From: Mucilaginibacter pineti
GTDB lineage: Bacteria; Bacteroidota; Bacteroidia; Sphingobacteriales; Sphingobacteriaceae
Reading direction: 5' to 3'
NCBI RefSeq assembly: GCF_900101875.1
Contig: NZ_FNAI01000013.1
Coordinates: 62,001-126,000, forward strand
DNA: 64,000 nt
The notes beneath the pieces were generated by a model. It worked only from the letters and a program-made list of their open reading frames with translations. It was not told where the DNA came from and searched no databases. Made by a program: the position numbers and the translations under genes. This document shows positions 18,093 to 27,412 of the stretch, one piece after another (the stretch's first letter is position 1; every line of letters begins with the position of its first letter).

Positions 18093-20432
18093 ATGCATTT
18101 CAAAATAACGGCGAGAACGATACTTCAATTGGGCTCAGAACTAATTAGTTCTGATGCAATCGCGTTTTATGAGTTAATAAAAAACGCCTTTGATGCCGGT
18201 TCGAAAAGAGTCGAAGTGAGGATTGTTAAGCGCCTTGAGCATTCCTTTATCCAAGACTGTTTTGCGACTATAGAAGAAAGAGTTGAAAAAGAAGAGTATT
18301 TTGAAGATGAAGATGTAGTCTATTATAAAAACCTTATTCTTAAAAACACCTTGTCGGAATATTATAATCCCGACCTTTTTAAAAAGAGGCTCAATAGAGT
18401 TGAAAATATCGATGATATCATTCACTTGCTGAAGAAAGCGAATTACATCTTATTCAAGGATCAGGGACAAGGCATGTCGTTAGAAGACCTGGACGAGATT
18501 TACCTAACCGTAGGTACCACTAACCGAAAAAAACAACGTGAACGCGACCCCAATCCACAGCGACCGATCTTAGGAGAAAAAGGCATCGGCAGGCTTTCTG
18601 TTATGCGATTGGGAGATGAAGTAAGAATTGAAACTACTCAAAACGGCGATTCATATTTTCAGGAATTAGAAATTGACTGGGAGGAGTTTGCTGACCGAGC
18701 GGAAGAATTATTGGAGTCAATTCTGATTGAACCCAAAGTTGGAAAAGAGAAAGAGGACGTGTCTGAGCACGGGACAAGAATTTTTATCTATAATTTGAAA
18801 GGGGATTGGACCGCCAAGAAACTTCGGGAGATCGCAGATACCCAATTAACAAAGTTCATAGATCCTTTCGAAAAAAAACACCGCGATTTCATTAAGCTTT
18901 GGTTTAATAATGATGCGATCGTTTTAGGGAATATTGATAAAAAACTTTTTGAGTATGCTCACGCATTTGCAAATGCACGATTAACGTTCGATGATCTTGG
19001 GCAACCTGAATTTACAGGTGAAATTACATATCGCCTTTATAACAGGACCAAAAATTTTACATTGAGCGGAACCCACATGGCAAGTGTCCTTAATAATCCC
19101 AGGTATATAGAATTATTGAAGAGCTTAGGACCATTTCAGTCACAGCTTTATTGGTATAATCGGCAACTGCTCACAAAGAAAAATGGTGTATTGGAGTTTC
19201 AATATATCCGTTCATTGGTAGATAGCTGGGGTGGAGGGTTAATGTTATATCGAGATGGTTTTCGGGTGAACCCATATGGTGGCCCCAACGATGATTGGCT
19301 GGGATTAGATCCCATTGCACTTGCCTCTCAGGGTTACAAGCTTAACCGAAAGCAATTCGTTGGTAAAGTCGACATCTCCTCTTATGGAAATAGCATGTTG
19401 ATTGATCAGACTAATCGAGAAGGGCTACGGGAAAATAATGAAAAGCAAGCGCTTGTATCGTTGCTGCAATATATGATCCAAGAACAGATAAGGCCATTTA
19501 TGGATGATGTCAAAGAGCAATATCAACGCGACGAATCCGTACTCAACTTAAATGACATTGAAAATCGAATAGAACAGGGACAGATCCAGGTAAGAGATGC
19601 GGTTAACTTGCTTAAAAAGAAATATCCTGAGATTGAGAAAGAGAAGGAGGTGCTCAACGTCATTGAGACTGTGCTAAAAGAAAGTAAGGAGTTGTTCAAT
19701 ATTGCCAGACTATCTTCTAAAGCACTGGAGACGAGGTTGAAAACAACGATTGATTTAGCTGGATTAGGGTTAATGGTTGATGTTATAGGACACGAATTGA
19801 AGCGGTCCACAGAACATGCGTTAAGCACATTGGGCGATATCGACGAATCATCACCAGGAGAGATCGATGGCTTACTTTCCACCCTGCGGACCCAACTGAA
19901 GACTTTGAAAACCCGACTTGCAGTAATTGATCCATTGGGCCCGGCAGGCAGGCAGCAGAAGGAAGATCTGGATTTAAAAAAGCTACTACGGGATATTATT
20001 GAAAGCCATGACGCACAATTCCAGCGGCATCAAATAGACTTTTCATTAGTAGATGACAGCAAAAATGAAAGATGGCCTATCCGTGCAGTTCCTGGCATGA
20101 TCGTTCAGATCATCGAAAATCTCTTCAGTAATTCGGTATATTGGATAAAGCAACAGCAAAGGATCGACCGGAATTATCGTCCGAAAATTATTATAGAATT
20201 AGACAGGATCAATAATACAATTTCATTTTGTGATAATGGGCCCGGTATACCGGCTAGTCAAAAAGAGGAGGTATTTAAACCCTTTTTTAGCACGAAGCCC
20301 CCCGGAGATGGTAAAGGACTTGGTTTGTATATTTCCAAGGAGATCGCACAGTATCACAAGGCAGATCTATTTTTATTAGATGACAAACAACGCAGTAACC
20401 TACACACATTCATATTAAGCCTAAATAATTAA
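18093..20432 (+). CDS. double-GHKL protein: Hsp90/MORC-like ATPase fused to a histidine-kinase-like module
   Basis: 779 residues with two ATP-binding GHKL domains. The N-terminal one has ELIKNAFDAG (27-36), DQGQGM (123-128) and GEKGIGR (161-167), as in Hsp90/MutL/MORC proteins. After a coiled-coil-like stretch (about 490-560) comes an H-box-like segment VIGHELKRS (H567) and a second GHKL domain with ENLFSNS (N676, N680), DNGPGIP and GKGLGLYI, as in sensor kinases. No membrane segment is visible, so it is cytosolic. The downstream gene encodes a receiver-like domain, which suggests a phosphorelay or an ATP-driven clamp. Such Hsp90-like kinases are known from predicted conflict systems. Placed 12 bp before its partner. 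Confidence 0.78.
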   Translation: MHFKITARTILQLGSELISSDAIAFYELIKNAFDAGSKRVEVRIVKRLEHSFIQDCFATIEERVEKEEYFEDEDVVYYKNLILKNTLSEYYNPDLFKKRLNRVENIDDIIHLLKKANYILFKDQGQGMSLEDLDEIYLTVGTTNRKKQRERDPNPQRPILGEKGIGRLSVMRLGDEVRIETTQNGDSYFQELEIDWEEFADRAEELLESILIEPKVGKEKEDVSEHGTRIFIYNLKGDWTAKKLREIADTQLTKFIDPFEKKHRDFIKLWFNNDAIVLGNIDKKLFEYAHAFANARLTFDDLGQPEFTGEITYRLYNRTKNFTLSGTHMASVLNNPRYIELLKSLGPFQSQLYWYNRQLLTKKNGVLEFQYIRSLVDSWGGGLMLYRDGFRVNPYGGPNDDWLGLDPIALASQGYKLNRKQFVGKVDISSYGNSMLIDQTNREGLRENNEKQALVSLLQYMIQEQIRPFMDDVKEQYQRDESVLNLNDIENRIEQGQIQVRDAVNLLKKKYPEIEKEKEVLNVIETVLKESKELFNIARLSSKALETRLKTTIDLAGLGLMVDVIGHELKRSTEHALSTLGDIDESSPGEIDGLLSTLRTQLKTLKTRLAVIDPLGPAGRQQKEDLDLKKLLRDIIESHDAQFQRHQIDFSLVDDSKNERWPIRAVPGMIVQIIENLFSNSVYWIKQQQRIDRNYRPKIIIELDRINNTISFCDNGPGIPASQKEEVFKPFFSTKPPGDGKGLGLYISKEIAQYHKADLFLLDDKQRSNLHTFILSLNN

Positions 20433-20444
20433 CCAACCTTATTT

Positions 20445-22619
20445 ATGACAACCTTGCCACAAGAACTCGAAGTGGAAACCGTGCCTCGGCCGAAAGCATT
20501 GATCATTGATGATGCCTTTGATAACGTCCATCTTTACGAGGTCTCGCTAAATAATTTCAAAGAGTACTATCAGGAAAAAGAGACTGATTTGGTACCTGTT
20601 TTAGAAAGTCTCGGATTACCTTCACCAGAAGAGAATTTTTGGGATGATGACGAGGAGCAGTTGTTAGGATATTTAAATAAGCTTTGGGAAAATATCAATG
20701 ATCGGCCATTGCGCGAAGTCGTTCGCCATCCCAAGCTATTTGCTACAAAGCTGGAGAGGTTGGAAGATTTGGAAAGCGTTTGTCTCAATATTGAGAGTCA
20801 AGAAATCGATATAGAAAAATTGCCTTCCACACACGATTTTTCCGATCTTACAATTATTGCCGAAAATAAATTTGTGTACATATTCATTGATTATAATCTT
20901 GGAGTGACGCCGGGTGACGCCGCGGTTAATAAAGCAAAAGAAGTGGCGCGTCTCATTTACGATAAATGCGAAGATCAGGATCAAAAGCCGATGACCATTC
21001 TAATGTCATCGGACTCTAGCGTCAAAGAGCTTAAAGACGAATTCAAAAAGGATTCAGGTCTCGTCGAAGGTGTTTTTCGATTCACACCGAAAACTGACTT
21101 AAAAGATAAAAGCAAAATAACACTATTAGCCCGGGCTTACGCTGAAGAATTTTTTTGTAACCATATGCTTCAAGATTACATCCAGTCATTGATCGCTGCA
21201 GCCGCAAAAGCGCAAGAGGATTTTGCGACAGGAGTGCGCATGCTAATGGTTGAAGATTATGCATTCATACAAGATAGCATCTTACAAGATCAGCAACAGC
21301 CGTTAGGTGATTATTTGGCTTGGTTATATGGCTCATACTGGACACATTTATTAGTTACCAACCAACCCCTGAAAGAAAAGCAGGAAAAGATCGATCAAAT
21401 AATTTCAAAGAAAAAACCGCTTCACCATTCGCTACCAACACCCGAATTGTCTGATATCTTTATGAAGGCATTATATGAAACAGAATTGGGCGAGTTAAAG
21501 CAACACCCTTGGGTCGGGATTGAGGCCGGTGTTGCCTCCTTACCTTTTCTCCACTTAGGAGACATCTTTACCAAGCCTAATGAAAAATCAGTCTTCATGG
21601 TGTTAAACCCACAGTGTGATCTCGAACGGCCTGACTGTAAAAGTAATGATTTGAGTATTTTGTTATTACCAGGAAAGCTGGAAGTGCTAGATACCATATC
21701 CCAAAAAGATGCTAAAACGGACTTTTTTGTTTTCGAGGGAAATTCTTACCGCATTAATTGGAATTTCAAACAATTTATTACTGTGCCATTACAAGGTATT
21801 GAGAGTTGGATAAAGCAAACAGGTTTTGAACGGAATTTACGTTTGAAGGAGCCATTTGTGCTAGATATCCAACAGCAGTTTTCGTCGCATATTTCAAGAG
21901 TGGGTTTACCGGTATCGCCTCCATTTTCAACTAATGTTATCATTCGGGTCAGATATAAAAATTTTGATAGTACTGTCAACGATGATTTTATTCCTCGGTC
22001 GGACAAATTTGCATTTTTACCCATTACCCGAAAAAAAGAAAACATTCGCTTTACATTGAATTTTGCGTTAGAGTTCAAGTCGGCATTAGTGGCGGAAGTT
22101 GCGGTATTAACTAAGATTCTAAAAGCTGAAACTGATGAAAAAACCATCGCTAATATTAAGGCAATTTTGGAAGCTATAGAAAACTTTATTCCTGCTTATG
22201 ATAAATGGTTTTTTGACAATAGGGCAATACCTTATCCAGAGGCGAATAAAATCAAGCCATTAAGAAACAAAGTGTTAGCAGTTACCTTGGATTCCAAGGC
22301 TGAATATTCTGCGCAGGTGCCATTTATGCTTGACATTATAACACAATCCGCAGCTGCAATCGAAATTGAGGCGGAAGTAATTCCTGAGAAGGCAATGCAA
22401 CCAGCTGAAATAAACGTGCGGGCGATAGAAAGTCATGAAGTCGCTCCTAGTTTAGATGTTTTGACAGACAAAATTACTGACGGGGACGTTGAAGTAACAC
22501 AAGCTTTGGTTGCCGGGATAGCTTCCTCCGAACCTTCAAAGTCACAGGATTTAAATGAGATGGATGCTGAACCGAAGCAGGATAATAGTCATTCAGAAAA
22601 AAACAGCTCGAATAAATAG
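20445..22619 (+). CDS. receiver-like domain protein, partner of the GHKL kinase-like protein
   Basis: 724 residues. The N-terminal part reads as a response-receiver fold stretched by a roughly 100-residue insertion: acidic pair in ALIIDDAF (D22, D23), phospho-acceptor-like D149 in YIFIDYNLG, the Ser pair in ILMSSDSS (S188-S189) and K216 in RFTPKTD. The rest (about 230-650) has no motif known to me beyond VLNPQCDLE; the last 70 residues are acidic and low in complexity, probably a flexible tail. It may correspond to the 'response receiver' domains reported in bacterial conflict systems. Gene order next to a kinase-like protein supports a signalling pair; the output is unknown. Confidence 0.68.
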   Translation: MTTLPQELEVETVPRPKALIIDDAFDNVHLYEVSLNNFKEYYQEKETDLVPVLESLGLPSPEENFWDDDEEQLLGYLNKLWENINDRPLREVVRHPKLFATKLERLEDLESVCLNIESQEIDIEKLPSTHDFSDLTIIAENKFVYIFIDYNLGVTPGDAAVNKAKEVARLIYDKCEDQDQKPMTILMSSDSSVKELKDEFKKDSGLVEGVFRFTPKTDLKDKSKITLLARAYAEEFFCNHMLQDYIQSLIAAAAKAQEDFATGVRMLMVEDYAFIQDSILQDQQQPLGDYLAWLYGSYWTHLLVTNQPLKEKQEKIDQIISKKKPLHHSLPTPELSDIFMKALYETELGELKQHPWVGIEAGVASLPFLHLGDIFTKPNEKSVFMVLNPQCDLERPDCKSNDLSILLLPGKLEVLDTISQKDAKTDFFVFEGNSYRINWNFKQFITVPLQGIESWIKQTGFERNLRLKEPFVLDIQQQFSSHISRVGLPVSPPFSTNVIIRVRYKNFDSTVNDDFIPRSDKFAFLPITRKKENIRFTLNFALEFKSALVAEVAVLTKILKAETDEKTIANIKAILEAIENFIPAYDKWFFDNRAIPYPEANKIKPLRNKVLAVTLDSKAEYSAQVPFMLDIITQSAAAIEIEAEVIPEKAMQPAEINVRAIESHEVAPSLDVLTDKITDGDVEVTQALVAGIASSEPSKSQDLNEMDAEPKQDNSHSEKNSSNK

Positions 22620-22654
22620 AGATTTTGACGAAGTGTTATGTAAATTTGAGGTAA

Positions 22655-23470
22655 ATGGGAGAAATACGTCATATATTAAGTTTATCAGGAGGAAAGGATA
22701 GTGCAGCATTGGCAATATATCTTCGAGACCGTATTCCTGATATGGAATATGTATTCCATGATACAGGGAAAGAATTGCCTGAAACTTATGAATACTTGGG
22801 GCGACTGGAAGCGATTTTAGGTAAGTCGATACATAAGAGCACCGTGGAAAACGGAGATTTTATTGGGTTCGATCAGCTTTTGAAAGTTTACGGAGGTATG
22901 TTGCCGTCAAATCACCGCCGATGGTGTACGCGCATGATGAAATTGAAACCATTTGAACGCTTCATCGGTAGTGATAAATGTTATAACTATGTTGGGTTAC
23001 GTGCCGATGAAGACCGTACTGGTTATATTAGCCATAAACCTAATATCATACCAGTATACCCATTTCGCGAAGACGGATTAGTGAAAGCTGATATTATAAA
23101 TATTCTAGAAGAATCAAGCTTAGGAATGCCCCCATACACTGATTGGGGAAGAACACGCTCAGGATGTTTTTTCTGTTTTTATCAGCAAAAAATAGAATGG
23201 GTCCGATTAAAGGAGACGCATCCCAATTTATTCGAAGAGGCTAAAGCTTATGAGAAGCCTGGAAAAAATGCTACAACAACCTTTTACTGGTGCGGTGATG
23301 AGTCGCTGGAAGAATTAGAAAAGCCGGAGCGAATTGAGAGGATTAAGAACGATTATGAAATAAGTAAGGCGCGAAAAAAAGCTAATTCTAGTAATAAAAG
23401 TTTAATGAATATTTTAGGGGGAACTGACGATTATGAAAGCAACGAAGGCTGTTTAATTTGCCAGCTTTAA
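22655..23470 (+). CDS. PAPS-reductase-family PP-loop protein (DndC/SspD-like)
   Basis: 271 residues. The PP-loop SGGKDS (11-16) begins the adenylating domain; HDTGKELPETYEYL is the usual second block. Cysteines in RRWCTRMMK, SGCFFC and EGCLIC could hold a 4Fe-4S cluster as in DndC. Proteins of this kind activate a phosphate and insert sulfur, given sulfur from a desulfurase such as the one encoded at 12.4-13.6 kb. DndC and SspD do this on DNA backbones; BrxP in type 4 BREX is another relative. It closes the operon (35 bp after the previous stop). The neighbours match none of those systems fully. Confidence 0.82.
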   Translation: MGEIRHILSLSGGKDSAALAIYLRDRIPDMEYVFHDTGKELPETYEYLGRLEAILGKSIHKSTVENGDFIGFDQLLKVYGGMLPSNHRRWCTRMMKLKPFERFIGSDKCYNYVGLRADEDRTGYISHKPNIIPVYPFREDGLVKADIINILEESSLGMPPYTDWGRTRSGCFFCFYQQKIEWVRLKETHPNLFEEAKAYEKPGKNATTTFYWCGDESLEELEKPERIERIKNDYEISKARKKANSSNKSLMNILGGTDDYESNEGCLICQL

Positions 23471-23511
23471 TATTATTAATTATATAGCCTTTCGGTAACC
23501 AAAGCAGGTTT

Positions 23512-25491
23512 TTATTGTTTTATTATGAGGTGTGTGAGTGCAGGATCACTGAGCAATCGTTCCATTTCTGACTGAAATATGTCCTGCACGTCTTCCCTGA
23601 TCTGACTGTAATTCCGTTGCACAATGGCATTGTCGATTTTGCGGACGAGAGGTATGTTCTGATAACTATCTTCTTCTTTTTTCAATGCATCATGGTCATT
23701 GATGATCTCGCTATGGAATGTTTTTAGCCCTATTTTTTCATCCGGGTTATCAGCTACCATGCCTACAAACTCACCACTTGAAAGTGAGGCGATCTTGCTG
23801 GCCGGAACCGCCGATTCCAGTTGTTTGGATTTGCTTACCGAGGTATCCTGCCTGTTGATGGAGAGGCTTTCCCTGTCCTGCATAATTTTGCCGAACCGCT
23901 CTGATAACTGTTTGGAGGTATCACCGGTTACCTGGCCGCTAATAATATTACCGGTGATATTCATAATGACATCGGCCTGTTCCTTGCCGTAATCTTTCCG
24001 CAGCTGGCTGAAATCCTGAATACCCAGACAGGTAGACACTTTGTTGCTGCGGGCGGTAGCAATCAAGCTGTCCATATTGTTGAGATAAATAGTTGGAAAT
24101 TCGTCAAAAATGAGACTGCACTTGAGTTTACCTTTCTTGTTTACCAGCTTGACAAGCCGGTTTACATACAAGGATAATACGGCGCCATAGATCTGTATCT
24201 TTTGAGGATTATTGCCGGCGCAAACGATTTTGGGCTCTTCCGGATTGTTGATATCCAATGTAAAATCATTGCCGGACAATACGTAATACAGCGAGGGCGA
24301 AGAAAGTCTGGCCATAGCCACCTTAGCGGCGGCGATCTGGCCTTCCAGCTGATCTACGGCATCATGCAGAAAGGCATTCACAAAGGGGTTGATCAGTACT
24401 TCGATTTCCTTTTCAGTACGCAGCAGCGTAAAAAGCTGTTCGTATTCGAGCTGCATCATTTCAATGACGTGTGGCAGCGTACAAAACTCACCGCCCTTGT
24501 GCCTTTTGAGATACCAGATAATAGCTGTCAGGAAATTGATCGGCGACTCTACAAAGAAGTCACCCTGCCGCTTGATCCATTCCCTGTTCAGACCCATCAG
24601 AATAGTGCGGGCGGATTCCGCCGCATCAGTAATATCCAGCATAGCGGACGGATCCAACGGATTACAGCGGTGACTTCTGCCCAAGTCATCGAAATTGATC
24701 ACGTAAAACCGGGGGACTACCTGATAGCCGGACTGGTTATTAAGCCAGGTATTATAGACAATCCGAGACAAATCATCAAACTTGAAGTCATAAACGAACA
24801 TGGCAAATCCTTTTTTGATGTGCTGGGTAATCACATGCCGGATTACAAAATAAGACTTGCCCGAACCTGGACTGCCGAGCACAAGCAGCCCGCGGAAAGG
24901 GTTAATAAAATTGATCCAGCTGCTCCGTATTTTTGTTTTAAGCCGGTACCGCGCAGGCAGGTTGATCGAGTACTCATTTTCGATCAGCCGTTCCTCCTGA
25001 GGAAAAGTTTCATTTTCAGTGTTGAAAATATCATTGGCTAGCTTATCCCGGATGATCCGCGATAACATCGTGCCACCGCTTAACAACAGCAGATATCCTG
25101 TTCCGGTGATACCCATATAAAGACCAGCAAGTACTGTTATTTTTATCTCAATCAGCAAAATCAGGTAGCTGATGAAGTAAAAGAATAAACCGGTCAGCAT
25201 ATAAACAAGTGCTGTTTTGTAATTCTGCTGTTCATCCTTTTTTCCCCTGACACCGATCAGGGCAATAGTCAGGAAGGCCAGCGCTATAAATTTCGATTTA
25301 TGAAAGCTGCTGAACAGCCCGGTCCGGACAATATTACCCAGTATCCGGTCTGTAAACAATGCCACAAGGTGCCATTTATAGAAGGCGCTGTAACATTCCT
25401 TATAAAAATGCAATGCCAGAACTACCAGACTGATGAGTCTGGTCATATCCAGAATTTTGCGCATTGCCTGATCGTTTTCTCCTGTTGACAT
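23512..25491 (-). CDS. conjugative/mobilization coupling protein (VirD4/TraG-like, Bacteroidota type)
   Basis: 659 residues. An N-terminal YWFCY-type membrane region with three or four hydrophobic segments (about 15-150) precedes the cytosolic ATPase. Walker A is LGSPGSGKSY, Walker B lies in SLIFDEFPT, and the TraD/VirD4 pattern continues with ATARSNKVSTCLGIQDFSQL. It brings the relaxase-DNA complex to a type IV secretion channel. No channel genes (tra) are in the window, so the element is mobilizable rather than self-transmissible as far as seen. The gene follows the relaxase gene in the same direction. A close paralog begins at 62751. Confidence 0.9.
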   Translation of the reverse strand: MSTGENDQAMRKILDMTRLISLVVLALHFYKECYSAFYKWHLVALFTDRILGNIVRTGLFSSFHKSKFIALAFLTIALIGVRGKKDEQQNYKTALVYMLTGLFFYFISYLILLIEIKITVLAGLYMGITGTGYLLLLSGGTMLSRIIRDKLANDIFNTENETFPQEERLIENEYSINLPARYRLKTKIRSSWINFINPFRGLLVLGSPGSGKSYFVIRHVITQHIKKGFAMFVYDFKFDDLSRIVYNTWLNNQSGYQVVPRFYVINFDDLGRSHRCNPLDPSAMLDITDAAESARTILMGLNREWIKRQGDFFVESPINFLTAIIWYLKRHKGGEFCTLPHVIEMMQLEYEQLFTLLRTEKEIEVLINPFVNAFLHDAVDQLEGQIAAAKVAMARLSSPSLYYVLSGNDFTLDINNPEEPKIVCAGNNPQKIQIYGAVLSLYVNRLVKLVNKKGKLKCSLIFDEFPTIYLNNMDSLIATARSNKVSTCLGIQDFSQLRKDYGKEQADVIMNITGNIISGQVTGDTSKQLSERFGKIMQDRESLSINRQDTSVSKSKQLESAVPASKIASLSSGEFVGMVADNPDEKIGLKTFHSEIINDHDALKKEEDSYQNIPLVRKIDNAIVQRNYSQIREDVQDIFQSEMERLLSDPALTHLIIKQ

Positions 25492-25518
25492 GTTTCCCTC
25501 CCTGGTAAATTAGATTGA

Positions 25519-26775
25519 TCAGTCCGGCTGAATTTTCTGCCGTTTTCTTTTTTTTCGTTTACGTTTCAGCTCCCAGTCCATCCGTTCCGGCTGGCTGTCC
25601 GGAAGCAGCAGCGCTTCGGCGAAGTCCCTGATATGCTGGAAGGCATTACCAGTGGTTTCGTCTCCGGCCCGGCGTATGTCCGGTTCCAGTTTAGTCTTTT
25701 CTGATTTGCCTGTATATGCCGGTGTTAAACCGCAACGTTCCTGGATAACTTTAGCGCTATACGGCTTACCTAAAGCACTGCCGTTAAAAACGCATTGCGT
25801 CCGGTGATCGACGTATGTTATCCCGTATATGATACCTTCGCTGTTTTCCCTGATGATGGTATCAATGCCCTCCTTTTTTAAAGCACCGGTAAATGCAGGC
25901 AATGAGCGCTGACCGTACAGCAGGCAAAGATCAATGGTGTTTTTTATCCGGGCTTTATGTGGTTCCTTGCGGCCTGAATTCTGAACGAACCTTTCTTCCA
26001 GAACCTTCAGCGTAGGTTTACTGAAAAACAAACTGGCTTTGATGGGCACACCCACCCGCTTACCCTGCTCATCCAGCAGTCTGTACAGTAATCCCTGATG
26101 CTGAAAAACCCGTGAATTTTCGTCACCCCTGTCAGCCGCAATATTATACAGGCGCAACACAGCATTCAGCTCCGGCAGCGAGGCATATTTATATTGTGGT
26201 ATAACAGATTGCAGCACATTGCTGATGGCTCTTTTGGTTTCCGCCTTGCCATACTGCACCTTTTGCGCATTGACCGGCTTCAGTTTATAAGCACGCAGAA
26301 GCTTGCTGTCTTCTGCCCTGACGAGTCCGAACCGCAGCTCTGTAAATTTCCTTGCCGGATCGGAAAAATCTTTGCCGAGGTTATGCAGGGCTATCCGCTT
26401 TCCATCCGCCCTGATATTTGTCGTCACCAGGTGCACATGGGGGTGCCCGCTGTCCAGGTGTTCATACAATAAATAAGGCTGACCGTCGAATCCCAGCTTA
26501 TCCATATACACTCCGGCAATTTCCCGCAGCTGGTCTGCGGAGAGTTTTTCAGCGGGGTCAAAGTTCAGCGAAATATGGACACTGTTTACCGTAGTTTGCT
26601 GATTCAGCTCCGTCAGTTTTTCGAGCCTCAAAAGCTTTTGCTGAAACGTAAGATCAGCGGGGTCCTTCGGATAAAAAGCGGCATCAATGCAGATGGCCAC
26701 GCCCGCTTTCACCTTTTGTTCATTGTAGTTTAAAATATTGCGCAGACTGCTGCTGGAATGAATCACTGCAACCAT
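25519..26775 (-). CDS. MobB-type relaxase
   Basis: 418 residues. The metal-binding histidine motif is HPHVHLVTTNIR in the N-terminal half, preceded by SVHISLNFDP, the typical relaxase/mobilization nuclease fold that nicks one strand at oriT and stays attached through a Tyr. The C-terminal 70 residues are strongly basic (KRKRKKRKRQK), probably for DNA contact. It overlaps the accessory gene by 13 bp, a standard mobA-mobB arrangement. An oriT-like hairpin sits upstream of the pair. Intact. Confidence 0.9.
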   Translation of the reverse strand: MVAVIHSSSSLRNILNYNEQKVKAGVAICIDAAFYPKDPADLTFQQKLLRLEKLTELNQQTTVNSVHISLNFDPAEKLSADQLREIAGVYMDKLGFDGQPYLLYEHLDSGHPHVHLVTTNIRADGKRIALHNLGKDFSDPARKFTELRFGLVRAEDSKLLRAYKLKPVNAQKVQYGKAETKRAISNVLQSVIPQYKYASLPELNAVLRLYNIAADRGDENSRVFQHQGLLYRLLDEQGKRVGVPIKASLFFSKPTLKVLEERFVQNSGRKEPHKARIKNTIDLCLLYGQRSLPAFTGALKKEGIDTIIRENSEGIIYGITYVDHRTQCVFNGSALGKPYSAKVIQERCGLTPAYTGKSEKTKLEPDIRRAGDETTGNAFQHIRDFAEALLLPDSQPERMDWELKRKRKKRKRQKIQPD

Positions 26776-27155
26776 TGATCACTGATTAAATTGATCCGGA
26801 TTTTGATCTCTTCCACCCGTGCAAAAAGGCTGTCCCTGTCATGTTCAAATGCCTCGATCCAGGAGGTCATTTGCGGGACGTAATCCAATGTATGCAGGCG
26901 GTGCACGGCCTGGTTAATATTGACGCCGATGGCATTGAGTTCCTTTCTGAGCTGAACCAGTTCAGCTACCAGATCATCCAGCGACTGGTTACGGGAATAG
27001 GTTGTTACAGCCTTGCCGAATAGTATTCGTCGCACAAATTCGCTAAGTCGCCGGATCGTACTGTTTTTCCAGTTCTTTTCAACCGCGCCGTATTCTTCCG
27101 TTGTCAGGCGCAGACCGATGATCCGGGTTCGGCCTGTTTTTTTCTCCTCTGTCAC
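26763..27155 (-). CDS. relaxosome accessory protein (MobA/MobC-like, ribbon-helix-helix type)
   Basis: 130 residues. It starts with a RHH-like segment (RTRIIGLRLTTEEYGAVEKNW) and continues with SEFVRRILFGKAV and LRKELNAIGVNINQAVHRL, the signature of bacterial mobilization proteins that bind oriT and help the relaxase. In Bacteroidota literature this position is usually called MobA. It is the first gene of the mobA-relaxase-coupling protein operon and lies directly downstream of the hairpin candidate for oriT. Confidence 0.85.
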   Translation of the reverse strand: MTEEKKTGRTRIIGLRLTTEEYGAVEKNWKNSTIRRLSEFVRRILFGKAVTTYSRNQSLDDLVAELVQLRKELNAIGVNINQAVHRLHTLDYVPQMTSWIEAFEHDRDSLFARVEEIKIRINLISDQWLQ

Positions 27156-27226
27156 TTTCCTCCCCTTTTTACACTATCTGTCTGCAAAAGCAGCTTTCTC
27201 CTCCCGACCCCGACTCCGGAGAGGGG

Positions 27227-27287
27227 CGGCAAGATTCCGGTTGTTGTTAAACAACCGTACATCTTGCCGATTGCGGATGAGGCAATC
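27227..27287. other. candidate oriT with nested inverted repeats
   Basis: CGGCAAGAT (27227-27235) and ATCTTGCCG (27261-27269) enclose CGGTTGTT (27238-27245) and AACAACCG (27250-27257), giving an almost continuous 19-bp hairpin with a four-base loop. A second small inverted repeat, GATTGC/GCAATC, follows at 27269-27287. Position just upstream of the accessory and relaxase genes is where oriT usually lies. No nic site can be assigned from sequence alone. Nothing else is seen in 27156-27412. Confidence 0.6.
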
Positions 27288-27412
27288 TCGCCGGTACGCT
27301 TTCAGTCAGTGTTCTGTATGATCTGAACGCTGATCAAAAAAGGCGTTCAGGCAAACCTGACAACACTAAGCCTATTACTGATGAAGAGAAAAAGATCGCA
27401 GCCGCCTTGGCC

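Noticed and set aside
12424..23470. Classification of the sulfur-linked locus as BREX type 4 or canonical Dnd/Ssp
   Set aside because: The PAPS-reductase-like and desulfurase genes fit, but PglZ, BrxL, DndB/D/E and SspB/C are not present and the remaining genes differ.
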